Source of the DNA: Candidatus Eiseniibacteriota bacterium
GTDB taxonomy: Bacteria; Orphanbacterota; Orphanbacteria; Orphanbacterales; Orphanbacteraceae
Assembly (NCBI GenBank): GCA_029262235.1
Contig: JAJCZU010000001.1
Span: forward strand, 29,916 to 93,915
Length of the DNA stretch: 64,000 nt
Reading direction: 5' to 3'
Shown: positions 45,354 to 53,461 of the stretch, piece by piece
Numbering within the stretch: position 1 is the first letter of the stretch
Layout: every line of letters begins with the position of its first letter
The notes under the pieces: model-generated
Database searches by the model: none
The model's input: the letters and a program-made list of their open reading frames with translations, nothing else
What the model was told of the DNA's origin: nothing
Made by a program: the position numbers and the translations under genes

Positions 45354-46181
45354 ATGTGGGCGAAAGGTAAGACTGCCTGGGTCACCGGCGCATCGTCCGG
45401 CATCGGCGAAGAGCTCGCGCACGAGATGGCACGCGCGGGCGCGAACGTCGTGCTTTCCGCGCGCGGCGAGAAGGAACTCGCGCGTGTGGCACGCGAAGTC
45501 GCGCGTGTGGCACGCGAAGTCGCGCCCGAGACCACGCTCGTGCTCCCGCTCGACATGCGCGAACCAGCCCTGTTCGATGACGCCGTCGGCGCCGTGCGTG
45601 CCCGCTTCGGGCGGCTCGATCATCTGATCCTGAACGCGGGCGTGAGCCAGCGCGGCTACGTAAGCGAGACGACGCGCGCGATCGACGAGATCCTGATGCG
45701 GACGAACTTTCTCGGGCCCGCGGCGCTTGCCCGGGCGGCCCTTCCGCTTCTTTCGGAGGATGGCGGTGGCCGCATCACGGTCGTGAGCTCGGTGCTCGGG
45801 AAATACGGCACCGTTTCGAAAGCGAGCTACGCGGCCTCGAAGCACGCGCTTCACGGTTTCTTCGATTCGTTGCGATACGAAGTAGAACGCGATGGCATCG
45901 GCGTCACGATCGCGTGTCCGGGCGTCGTCGAAACGGATATAGCCAAGCGCGCGATCGGGCCCGACGGGGAGCCGCTCGGCGAAGCGAACGCGTACAAACG
46001 GCCCGGTGGCATGAGTGCCGCGCGGTGCGCGCGCCTCATCGCGCGTGCGATCGAAACCGGGCGCGAGGAAATCACGATCGGCGGCGTCGAGGCGCATGCC
46101 GTAGCGCTGAAGCGGCACTTTCCGCGCCTCTTCAGCCTGGCGCATCGCATCTATACGCGCAAGAAACCGAAATGGAGCTAG
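45354..46181 (+). CDS. Short-chain dehydrogenase/reductase
   Basis: A 275-residue classical SDR. Cofactor loop TGASSGIGEELAHEM, NAG motif LILNAGVSQRGY, catalytic Ser in ITVVSSVLGKYG and the Tyr-Lys pair in SYAASKHAL are all intact. The fold and PGVVETDI segment resemble dehydrogenases acting on lipids or 3-ketosphinganine-like substrates, but the substrate is not clear. ATG 45354 follows AAGGAG. A perfect 21-base tandem duplication (45480-45521) adds one ARVAREV heptad to a surface helix. Confidence 0.92.
   Translation: MWAKGKTAWVTGASSGIGEELAHEMARAGANVVLSARGEKELARVAREVARVAREVAPETTLVLPLDMREPALFDDAVGAVRARFGRLDHLILNAGVSQRGYVSETTRAIDEILMRTNFLGPAALARAALPLLSEDGGGRITVVSSVLGKYGTVSKASYAASKHALHGFFDSLRYEVERDGIGVTIACPGVVETDIAKRAIGPDGEPLGEANAYKRPGGMSAARCARLIARAIETGREEITIGGVEAHAVALKRHFPRLFSLAHRIYTRKKPKWS
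45480..45521 (+). repeat. Perfect 21-base in-frame tandem duplication in the SDR gene
   Basis: Two identical 21-base units (45480-45500 and 45501-45521) encode ARVAREV twice within a helix. The frame is kept, so the gene remains open. Confidence 0.95.
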
Positions 46182-46195
46182 AAGGAGGAGACGCG

Positions 46196-46630
46196 ATGGT
46201 ACTGACGCTGTTTTTTGTCACTTTCGCGATTGCGTTCACCGTGTGCTGGGTCGTGGCCCGGATCTTTCGCGGGTCTACGGAGGCGATTCTCGACCGCATC
46301 ATCAACGACCCGATCAGCGCGGCATGGCAACGTTACCTGCAGTTCGCGATCTTCGTCGTGGGGATTTCGAGCGGTGTGAAGTTCTATCGGCTGGAAAGCT
46401 ATCTGCTGCCGCAGATCCATGGCGGCGGGCCCGACGCGAAGGCCGAGATTCTCGTGCTGACGCGCGACCGCTGGATTCTGGAAGTGTACCGAACCGTGAT
46501 CGGCACGCTGCAGGGAGTGGCGTGGATGCTGCTCGTCTTTTTCGTCGTGGCCCTGATCGCGTTCGTGATCGTGCGGATCGCCGAGTCTCGTAGCAAACGC
46601 GACGCAGGCTCGGCCGGTTCGGGCAGCTAG
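46196..46630 (+). CDS. Small integral membrane protein of unknown function
   Basis: A 144-residue protein not assigned to a family. It has three hydrophobic segments (about residues 3-22, 45-62 and 105-128), a cytoplasmic-like loop with RIFRGSTEAILDRIINDPISAAWQRYL between the first two, and a charged Ser/Arg-rich C-terminus. AAGGAGGAG precedes ATG 46196, and it starts 14 bases after the SDR gene, so it is co-transcribed with it. Its last four bases overlap the converging YgfZ-like gene. Confidence 0.75.
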   Translation: MVLTLFFVTFAIAFTVCWVVARIFRGSTEAILDRIINDPISAAWQRYLQFAIFVVGISSGVKFYRLESYLLPQIHGGGPDAKAEILVLTRDRWILEVYRTVIGTLQGVAWMLLVFFVVALIAFVIVRIAESRSKRDAGSAGSGS

Positions 46631-47688
46631 CGGAACGGCGTCTCTTCGAACCGCATGACGACGGTCCCGCGCGCGGTTTCGCACGTGACGGGGGCGCCCG
46701 CTTCGATCACCTTTGCGCGTACGAGGCCGAGCGCGACGGCGCGGTTCAGTGTCGGGCCGAATGCGGCCGATGTCACACGTCCTACGCTCTTTCCGTCGCT
46801 CATGATGGCGGTGCCGGGGGCCGGGAGTGCTGCCTCGTCATGAGGAGAGCCGGTTTCGATGCCGGCAGTGTCCAGCGCCTCGATACCGAGCCCCACGATG
46901 CGCTTCGGCGGCTTGCCGATATAGTGCATCTTCGCCACCACTTCCTGCCCGCGGTAGCATCCTTTCGTAAGCGAAACGAGCTCAGGCATCCCCGCTTCGA
47001 GCGGGCCGATGTCGCCCGTCAGTTCCGCACCGGCGCGCGGGATACCGGCTTCGATGCGGAGCGTTTCGTGCGCCGTGTACCCGACGGGCGTTGCGTTGGC
47101 TTCGACAAGTCCCGTCCAGAACGAGAGCGTCCGGTCGGACGGCAAATGGTGGTCGTAGCCGGGCTCACCCGTGCGATTCCTGCTCACGACCGTGTGATCC
47201 TGCATGTTTTCCTGTCGGACCACCTCAACACCAGAGAGGTGAATCGACGCTCGCAGCTGCGATTCGTCGGCGAACTCCACATCATCGAGAATGGCGTACT
47301 TCGTAAGATCGGCCAGCAGTGTGTCGAGTTCGGCGCGCGGCGTCACGATTACGAAAGAGTCCTCTTCACAGATCAGATCGAAGACAGCGACGAACTTGCC
47401 CTTTGTGGTGAGAAAGGCGGATGGCCGGGACTCGCCGGGGATCATGGCGGATACGTCACTCGTCACCATGCGATGGAGAAAGGCGGCGCGATCTTCCCCC
47501 TTGACCCGGATGGAGCCGAGGTGCGACAGGTCGATCACGGCGGGGCCCTCTCGTGCCGCGTGGTGCTCGGCGACCGGGTCCCCGAAGTGAAGCGCCGTCG
47601 GCACGCCGAAGGGCGACCCCATGCTCGCCGCACCCGAGTCGCTCAGGAACCGGAACAGGCCGTGCAGATTTTTTTTGCTCGATTCCAT
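46627..47688 (-). CDS. ygfZ: YgfZ/GcvT-like folate-binding protein
   Basis: A 353-residue protein of the YgfZ/IBA57 family, which uses folate to support maturation or repair of certain iron-sulfur enzymes. The diagnostic KGCYRGQEVVAKMH (about residue 230) is present, with the conserved Cys. The N-terminal LSHLGSIRVKGEDRAAFLH and LTTKGKFVAVFDLI follow the aminomethyltransferase fold. Its length is close to usual. No Shine-Dalgarno sequence precedes ATG 47688. It is divergent from proline dehydrogenase. Confidence 0.9.
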   Translation of the reverse strand: MESSKKNLHGLFRFLSDSGAASMGSPFGVPTALHFGDPVAEHHAAREGPAVIDLSHLGSIRVKGEDRAAFLHRMVTSDVSAMIPGESRPSAFLTTKGKFVAVFDLICEEDSFVIVTPRAELDTLLADLTKYAILDDVEFADESQLRASIHLSGVEVVRQENMQDHTVVSRNRTGEPGYDHHLPSDRTLSFWTGLVEANATPVGYTAHETLRIEAGIPRAGAELTGDIGPLEAGMPELVSLTKGCYRGQEVVAKMHYIGKPPKRIVGLGIEALDTAGIETGSPHDEAALPAPGTAIMSDGKSVGRVTSAAFGPTLNRAVALGLVRAKVIEAGAPVTCETARGTVVMRFEETPFR

Positions 47689-47732
47689 ATCTGATATGTA
47701 ACGGATGGGTGTTGCGCGGGCAAGGAGCGCGG

Positions 47733-47738
47733 TATAAT
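47733..47738 (+). promoter_or_regulatory. -10 hexamer of the proline dehydrogenase promoter
   Basis: Consensus TATAAT, followed after exactly six bases by a GTG (47745) and then GGAGG. The layout matches the leaderless genes of this window. Confidence 0.55.
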
Positions 47739-47757
47739 CCGGGCGTGGAGGTGTGAT

Positions 47758-48660
47758 ATCGCCGGTTTCATCGACAAGGCAACGGTCGGCCTTCTGCCGC
47801 TCGTCCCGAAGCCCATCGTCAAGCGGATCTCGTCGCGCTACATCGCCGGCGAAACGCTCGAGGAAGCGGTTGCGGTCATCAAGGACCTGAACGCGAAGGG
47901 CGCGTGCGCCACTCTCGACGTTCTCGGCGAGTATATCGAGTCGCTCGACCAGGCCGACCAGTCGGTCGAAGCGTACATGGCCGCGCTCGAAGCGATCCGG
48001 CGCCACGGCCTCGACTCCAACATCTCCGTCAAGCTGTCGTCGCTCGGCCTTCTGCTCGACCAGGAATACTGTTTCCAGCGCGTGCGTGTGATCGTGAAAG
48101 AAGCGGCGGAACAGGGGCGGTTCGTGCGCATCGACATGGAAGATTCGAGCGTCACGGAAGTCACGCTTGCGATTCATCGTCGTCTGCGGGAAGAGTTTAC
48201 GAACGTCGGTGTGGCGATTCAGGCGTATATGCGCCGCACCCAGGACGACATCAGCGACATCATCGCGATGGGCGGGAACATTCGTCTCTGCAAGGGGATC
48301 TATGTCGAACCGCGCGCGATCGCGTGGAAGGATCCGATGGCGGTCAACCGGAACTTCGCGTTTGCGCTGCGCCGGGCGCTCGAGCGGGGCGTTTACGTGG
48401 GAATCGCGACGCACGACGAGCGTCTCGTATGGGAGGCCGACGCGATCATTCGCGAACTGCAGCTCGACAAGACGCGTTTCGAATTCCAGATGCTGCTCGG
48501 CGTCGAGGAAGACCTGCGCGACCTGCTCATCGCGGCCGGCCACAAGCTGCGGGTCTACGTTCCGTTCGGCGCTGCCTGGTACGCGTACTCTACCAGGCGG
48601 CTGCGCGAGAATCCCAAGATGGCTGGCTATGTGATGAAGGCGATGTTTTCAGGCAGGTAG
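47758..48660 (+). CDS. Proline dehydrogenase, start codon unclear (possible frameshift)
   Basis: A monofunctional FAD-dependent proline dehydrogenase (proline to pyrroline-5-carboxylate), about 300 residues, near the usual size. It has KATVGLLPLVPKPIVKRISS, TLDVLGEYI, SVKLSSLGL, FVRIDMEDS, AIQAYMRRTQDD, RLCKGIYVEP, ATHDERLV, FEFQMLLGV and YVPFGAAWYAYSTRRL, so the fold is complete. No ATG, GTG or TTG is in frame before residue ~73. Two readings fit: an AUC start at 47758 six bases after GGAGG, or a GTG start at 47745 whose frame is broken by one extra base near 47754 (removing it gives MEVDIAGFIDKATV). The second also restores the six-base distance from TATAAT. Coordinates use the first. Confidence 0.88.
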   Translation: MAGFIDKATVGLLPLVPKPIVKRISSRYIAGETLEEAVAVIKDLNAKGACATLDVLGEYIESLDQADQSVEAYMAALEAIRRHGLDSNISVKLSSLGLLLDQEYCFQRVRVIVKEAAEQGRFVRIDMEDSSVTEVTLAIHRRLREEFTNVGVAIQAYMRRTQDDISDIIAMGGNIRLCKGIYVEPRAIAWKDPMAVNRNFAFALRRALERGVYVGIATHDERLVWEADAIIRELQLDKTRFEFQMLLGVEEDLRDLLIAAGHKLRVYVPFGAAWYAYSTRRLRENPKMAGYVMKAMFSGR

Positions 48661-48689
48661 CGTTGTTTCTTCAGGCAGGCACGCGCCCC

Positions 48690-49376
48690 TCAGCTCTCGA
48701 TAATCGCCAGAAACTCGTCGATGCTCGTCAGGTCTTCCATGACCGCGTAAGCGCCCTCTCTGGCGAGATCCTGCGCCGGCGTCGACCCTGTGGCGACCCC
48801 GACCGTGCGCGCCCCCGCTTCGTTTCCGCTTCGAATGTCGAAAATCGTGTCGCCGATCACATACACGGCATCGCGTCCGAGGTCCGGGGCGCCGGCATGG
48901 TCTTTCCCCTTCTGCACGGCCACCTTCGTGAGTTCCGGCCGGATCTCCGAGTCGCTGCCGAATCCGCCGAAATGGAAATAGTGGTCGAGGTGCCCCCGCT
49001 GAAGCTTCAGCTTTCCCGTTTCGGCGAAATTGCCGGTAGCGAGCCCCAGATGATAGCTGTGATTGTCGGTCAGACGGTCGAGGAGCGGCACGACGCCGTC
49101 GAGAACGCGGAAACCGGGGCCCGGCTCGAGCTCGGAAACAATGTACTTTGCATAGAGAGATCGAATGGAGTCCATTTGTTCTCGTGATGGCTCCTCGCCC
49201 CTGTGAAGCTGACCCATCTGGCGGATGATCGCGTAATCGGTCATGCCGTGAAAACGGATTCCTTCCATTCCGTCGGGAGTTCCCGTCACTTCCTCAAACG
49301 CTCTGTTCAGCGCCCGCGCTCCGGCTCCCCCCGACAGCAGCAAAGTGGCGTCGATGTCGAAAATCAATAATTTCAT
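48690..49376 (-). CDS. HAD-superfamily phosphatase
   Basis: A 228-residue hydrolase. Motif I is LLIFDIDATLL (nucleophile Asp and acid/base Asp), motif II the Thr in LGLATGNF, motif III the Lys in VAVQKGKD region, and motif IV VYVIGDTIFDI with metal-binding Asp residues. A helical cap follows motif I, as in phosphoglycolate phosphatase-like and beta-phosphoglucomutase-like enzymes; the substrate is unknown. ATG 49376 has a GGGGAAG ribosome site. An upstream ATG at 49436, five to six bases after a TATA-like hexamer, could give 20 more residues. Confidence 0.88.
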   Translation of the reverse strand: MKLLIFDIDATLLLSGGAGARALNRAFEEVTGTPDGMEGIRFHGMTDYAIIRQMGQLHRGEEPSREQMDSIRSLYAKYIVSELEPGPGFRVLDGVVPLLDRLTDNHSYHLGLATGNFAETGKLKLQRGHLDHYFHFGGFGSDSEIRPELTKVAVQKGKDHAGAPDLGRDAVYVIGDTIFDIRSGNEAGARTVGVATGSTPAQDLAREGAYAVMEDLTSIDEFLAIIES

Positions 49377-49440
49377 GGACTTCCCCGTGATTCCGAGGCC
49401 CGGCGCCCGCGAACGAGCGATTTCGGCCCCGGCCATGCTG

Positions 49441-49449
49441 TGCTATAAT
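49441..49449 (+). promoter_or_regulatory. Extended -10 (TGCTATAAT) of the glycosidase gene
   Basis: TGC followed by consensus TATAAT gives a strong extended -10. The transcript would have a leader of about 48 bases, including an imperfect hairpin (GGCTGCAAA with TTTGCGGCT). The same A/T core reads as a possible -10 for the HAD gene on the other strand. Confidence 0.6.
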
Positions 49450-49503
49450 GAACGGCTACAAACGACCAAGACGGCTGCAAACCGCTATTTGCGGCTCAAT
49501 AAC

Positions 49504-50727
49504 ATGGAAAAAATGCGAACGATCCCTTTCATTGCCCTTCTTTTGTCTCCCTGTGCCCTGTTCGCGGACCTCCCCGATCCGTGCGGGTGGGCGTATCAGC
49601 TACAGAATACAGTGCCGCAACAGGTTGTCGCAAATCCGACTTTTAATGTCAAAGTAACTGACTACTCGAGCAATGGCGCGGCTTCCGGGGAATATACGCA
49701 GCAGGAAGTACTCGACATGAAGCAGTCGGGCAAATCCCTGCTCGCGTATCTGTCGATCGGCGAAGCGGAAACGTACCGTTTCTACTGGCAGGGAAGCTGG
49801 AACGGGAACCCGCCCGCGTGGCTCGGTCCGTTCAATCCGAACTTCCCGGACAACTACAAAGTGCGCTACTGGATGCCGGAGTGGCAGGACATCATCTTTT
49901 CCTATCTGGACCGGATTCTCGCCCAGGGGTTTGACGGCATCTATCTGGACCTGATCGACGCGTATCTTTTCTGGGAGACGGAGAACCCCGATTCCGACAA
50001 GGACATGATCGCGTTCGTCGACACGCTCGCCGGTTACGCCGCGGCGAACGGTGCGCCCGACTTCGTGATCGTTCCGCAGAACGGCGAGTTCATTACGGTT
50101 TCGCCCGGGGTAACGGCGACCGAGGCCGACAACTACTACTCGACGATCGACGCGATCGGTGTGGAGAGCGTCTTTTTCCGCGGCGGGGCGCAGGTCAACA
50201 ATCCCTACAATCCCGAAACTGTGCGCATCGTGCAGCTCGACGAATATCTGATCCGGGGCAAGCCGGTGTTTTCGTGTGAATACATTACCGACGACTCGCT
50301 GATCGCGATCTATCTCGACACCGCCGCCGCCTACAGCTATATGCCGTATCATTCGACGCAGGATCTCGATTCGCTGCGTGACGGGCAGTGTGACTTCACG
50401 AGCGTGGCCGCCGCGGCGCCTGCCGCTCCGCGCACGGCGGCGTTCCAGCTCGAGCCTTCGATTACGCGCTCCGGCACCACGATCGCGTTCGCGCGCGCTT
50501 TCGGCGAGACGGGCGCGCTCCGCGAAACGCGCGCGCTCGGGGTCTACAGTGTGACAGGCCGGCTCGTGCGTGATCTTACTGCGCGTGTTGCCGGCGCTTC
50601 GGGCGCACCGCGCATCGTGTGGGACGGGCGCGACCGGAATGGACGCAGCGTGGCGGCCGGGACGTACTTCGTGCGGTGGGCGGGGCAGAGCAGATCGAGC
50701 ACCGAGCGGCTCGTGATCATCCGCTAG
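49504..50727 (+). CDS. Secreted TM1410/GH114-like glycosidase with FlgD-like tail
   Basis: A 407-residue secreted protein. The signal peptide is short (to about LFADL). The catalytic barrel shows LLAYLSIGEAETYRFYW, YWMPEWQDIIFSYLDRILA, GFDGIYLDLIDAYLFWE with an acidic pair, and IVPQNGEF, matching the TM1410/MJ1477 family related to GH114 endo-alpha-1,4-polygalactosaminidases. The polysaccharide target is inferred. The last ~85 residues are the FlgD-like tail (GVYSVTGRLVRDL, IVWDGRDRNG, GTYFVRWAG). A second ATG at 49513 is equally possible as the start. Confidence 0.85.
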   Translation: MEKMRTIPFIALLLSPCALFADLPDPCGWAYQLQNTVPQQVVANPTFNVKVTDYSSNGAASGEYTQQEVLDMKQSGKSLLAYLSIGEAETYRFYWQGSWNGNPPAWLGPFNPNFPDNYKVRYWMPEWQDIIFSYLDRILAQGFDGIYLDLIDAYLFWETENPDSDKDMIAFVDTLAGYAAANGAPDFVIVPQNGEFITVSPGVTATEADNYYSTIDAIGVESVFFRGGAQVNNPYNPETVRIVQLDEYLIRGKPVFSCEYITDDSLIAIYLDTAAAYSYMPYHSTQDLDSLRDGQCDFTSVAAAAPAAPRTAAFQLEPSITRSGTTIAFARAFGETGALRETRALGVYSVTGRLVRDLTARVAGASGAPRIVWDGRDRNGRSVAAGTYFVRWAGQSRSSTERLVIIR

Positions 50728-50740
50728 TCAGACACGACTC

Positions 50741-53263
50741 CTAATACTCCAGCAGATTCTTCGCGGCTTCGTACACACTCTCTTCACCAGCCAGATAGAA
50801 CGCTTCGAGCGGCGGCGAGTACGGCACGGGCGTGTCGAGCGCGCCGACGACGCGCACGGGCGCGTCGAGATCCTCGAACGCTTCTTCCTGGATCTTGGAC
50901 GCGAGCGACTCGCCGATTCCACCCGTTTTCGCGTCCTCCTGCACGATCATGACTTTGCCGCAATGGCGCGTGACGGCGAGCAGGGCTTCACGGTCGAGCG
51001 GCACGAGCGAGCGGAGGTCGAGAACGGCAACCGAATGCCCGTCACGCGCGAGGCGGTCGGCGACGCGCGACGCCAGATGCACATACGCGCCGTATGAAAC
51101 GAGGGCGAGGTCCGAGCCGGCGCGCCTGAGCGCCGCCTTCCCGAGCGGCATGTCGGCCTGCGCGGCGTCGTCGATCGACTGGCGGATCGAAGGGTCGCGA
51201 TACAGGCCGATGTGTTCGTAATAGAGCACGGGATCGGGGTCGCGGAGCGCGGCCAGAAGCAGCGCGCGCGCGTCGTGCGGCGTGGACGGCACGACGATTT
51301 TGAGGCCGGGCGTGCGGTAGAACCACGGCTCGGTGTTCTGGCTGTGATACGGCCCGGCCGACCGCAGGCCGCCCCACGGCATGCGGAGCACCATCGGCAC
51401 TTCGCCGCCCCATCGATATCGGATTTTGGCGGCGTTGTTGACGAGCTGATTAAACCCGGTGGCCACGAAGTCGTTGAACTGGATCTCGCCGATCGGGCGC
51501 CGGCCCGCGAGCGCCGCGCCGACGCAAACGCCGATGATGCCGCCCTCCGCGAGCGTGGCATTCAGAATGCGGTCGCCGTGCCGCGCGAGCAGCGGCCGCA
51601 GAAGCATGAACGCGTTCCCGTACTTGCCGCCGACATCCTGCCCGTATACGAACGCGCGTTCGTCCTGGTCGAGCGCGTCTCCGACCCCGGCCATCACGGC
51701 TTCCAGAAACGTGGCCCCGCCGGGATCGAACGGCGGCGCGTCTTCGACCGGCGGGAGGGAGGCGTCTGCGCCCGTTCGTTCGTCTGTGTCGTTCGCAAGC
51801 GGATCCACGTGAACGCGCGGCGGCTCGTTCGCGAAAACGGGCGCACCCGCACCGGACGCGTCAGGCCACTCCGCGTCGATCACGGCACGGGCCGCGTTCT
51901 CCACGATCTCTTCCGCTTCACGCTTCAGTTTCTCGATCTCCCCTTCTTTCAGTACGCCGAGTCCCTCGAGCTTCGCCGCGTAGTACGGGATCGGGTCGCG
52001 TCCGGCCCAGAAATCGTACGCTGCGCGGTCGGCGTAGCCGTCGCTTGCGAGCGGCGGATAATCCCACGACGGCTTCGGTTCCCTGCCCAGATAGAGCATG
52101 TCGTCGTGGTGCGCGTGCCCGCACATGCGCATGGCCACGAGTTCGATCAGCGCGGGGCCGTGGCCGGCGCGCGCGCGTTCCGCCGCCCATGCGAACGCGG
52201 CGAGAATCGCCTCGGGGTCGGTGCCGTCGATCGTGAGGCCGGGGATGCCGTAGCCGATCGCCTTGTCCGCGAAGACGCGCACGGCCGACTGATCGGGCAC
52301 GGGCGTCGAAAGCGCGGTTTGATTGTTCTGCACGCAGAAGATCGCAGGAAGTCGGCGCGCGGCCGCGAGGTTGATCGCCTCGTGCCACTCGCCGAGCGAC
52401 GAGCCCCCCTCGCCGATATACGAAACGGCGACGCGGTCTTCGCCCGCGAGCTGGAATCCCATCGCCATGCCGACCGCGGTCAGCGTCGAAATCGAAAGCG
52501 GCGCCGCCGCGGGAAGAATGCCGCCGGCCAGATCGCCGATGTGCAGGTCCTTGCCGTTCATCGGCGGCCCCGCTTTCGCCATCTGCGCCGAGAGCACCAT
52601 GCGCACGGTTTCGGGTGCCGGGTTCATCGCGAGCGCCGCGCCGAGATCGCGAATGAGCGGAGCCACGACGTCGCCGTTCCAGTTCGTGCCGCCATCTGCA
52701 TTCGCGCCACCTTCCGCATTCGCGGCGCGGTACGCCTTCCCGCGCCGCAGTCGCATCGCCGACGCGTAAATCGCCTCCTGCCCCAGCGACCGGAAGCCCT
52801 TCCCCTGGAACGATTTCGCGCCGTAGCGCACTTCGCTCCCCGAAAAGAACGCCTTGAGTCGATTGTCGGTCGCCCGCGTCAGGAGCATGCCGCGCAGGAT
52901 CTCGCGCCGTTCCTGCTTCGTGATCGACGCCCGGACCATTTCGCGGTCGAAAAACCCTTCGAGATCCTCGATCAGGCGCCGTTCCTCCTGCGCCAGCCGT
53001 TCGGAGGCCGAAACGCCCGGTGTTACTTCCCGGGCCACGAGCGGGTCCGGGGTGTGGATCCGGGCCTGGAAGCGGGCGAGAAATCGCCTGCGAATGGACC
53101 GAATGGCAGGCCGGGGCGATGCGCCGGCCTGTACGGCGTCGTCCCACGCCTCGCGGGCCGTGGCCAGGGCGAGGGGCGCCCGCTCCACGACGAATGCGAG
53201 CAGGCGTTCTTCGAGCTCTTTCGGGGCGATCCGGGCCCCGGCGGCGGTTCTTGTGCGGTTCAT
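50741..53263 (-). CDS. Second fused alpha-beta 2-oxoacid dehydrogenase E1
   Basis: An 840-residue ThDP-dependent E1 fusion, longer than and clearly divergent from the one at 6514-8631. An N-terminal extension of ~130 residues precedes the alpha half, which carries SLGQEAIYASAMRLRRG, GKDLHIGDLAGGILPAAA and the ThDP motif GEGGSSLGEWHEAIN, with Glu in place of the usual Asp in GDG, and QNN downstream. The beta half has VYGQDVGGKYG, NATLAEGGIIGVCVG, RMPWGGLRSAGPYHSQ and DLRSLVPLDREAL. No E2 is nearby, so the acyl acceptor is unknown. A TATATT hexamer lies 11 bases before ATG 53263. Confidence 0.92.
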   Translation of the reverse strand: MNRTRTAAGARIAPKELEERLLAFVVERAPLALATAREAWDDAVQAGASPRPAIRSIRRRFLARFQARIHTPDPLVAREVTPGVSASERLAQEERRLIEDLEGFFDREMVRASITKQERREILRGMLLTRATDNRLKAFFSGSEVRYGAKSFQGKGFRSLGQEAIYASAMRLRRGKAYRAANAEGGANADGGTNWNGDVVAPLIRDLGAALAMNPAPETVRMVLSAQMAKAGPPMNGKDLHIGDLAGGILPAAAPLSISTLTAVGMAMGFQLAGEDRVAVSYIGEGGSSLGEWHEAINLAAARRLPAIFCVQNNQTALSTPVPDQSAVRVFADKAIGYGIPGLTIDGTDPEAILAAFAWAAERARAGHGPALIELVAMRMCGHAHHDDMLYLGREPKPSWDYPPLASDGYADRAAYDFWAGRDPIPYYAAKLEGLGVLKEGEIEKLKREAEEIVENAARAVIDAEWPDASGAGAPVFANEPPRVHVDPLANDTDERTGADASLPPVEDAPPFDPGGATFLEAVMAGVGDALDQDERAFVYGQDVGGKYGNAFMLLRPLLARHGDRILNATLAEGGIIGVCVGAALAGRRPIGEIQFNDFVATGFNQLVNNAAKIRYRWGGEVPMVLRMPWGGLRSAGPYHSQNTEPWFYRTPGLKIVVPSTPHDARALLLAALRDPDPVLYYEHIGLYRDPSIRQSIDDAAQADMPLGKAALRRAGSDLALVSYGAYVHLASRVADRLARDGHSVAVLDLRSLVPLDREALLAVTRHCGKVMIVQEDAKTGGIGESLASKIQEEAFEDLDAPVRVVGALDTPVPYSPPLEAFYLAGEESVYEAAKNLLEY

Positions 53264-53274
53264 GGCGCCAGTCT

Positions 53275-53280
53275 AATATA
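53275..53280 (-). promoter_or_regulatory. -10 hexamer of the second E1 gene
   Basis: TATATT on the minus strand ends 11 bases before ATG 53263, so the leader would be only a few bases long and carries no Shine-Dalgarno sequence. Confidence 0.45.
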
Positions 53281-53313
53281 GTGGGGCTATTCACGGGACC
53301 CGTAAGATTCAGC

Positions 53314-53343
53314 TTGACCCGTTTTCCCGGGCCTTGGTATCTT
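53314..53343 (+). promoter_or_regulatory. rpsD promoter
   Basis: TTGACC (53314-53319) and TATCTT (53338-53343) are 18 bases apart, a good housekeeping promoter. It is followed by a leader of about 110 bases with a stem CGCGG/CCGCG near 53405-53421, a possible site for S4 autoregulation. Confidence 0.65.
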
Positions 53344-53461
53344 GCTTAGTTCCTAGACGGCTGCCCGCGCATTGGTATGCCCATCTCGGGTCCTTACGAC
53401 CCACGCGGGGTGGCTCCGCGATTCAAACTGAAGGAATCCGGCAAGGATTCAGGAGAAATGG

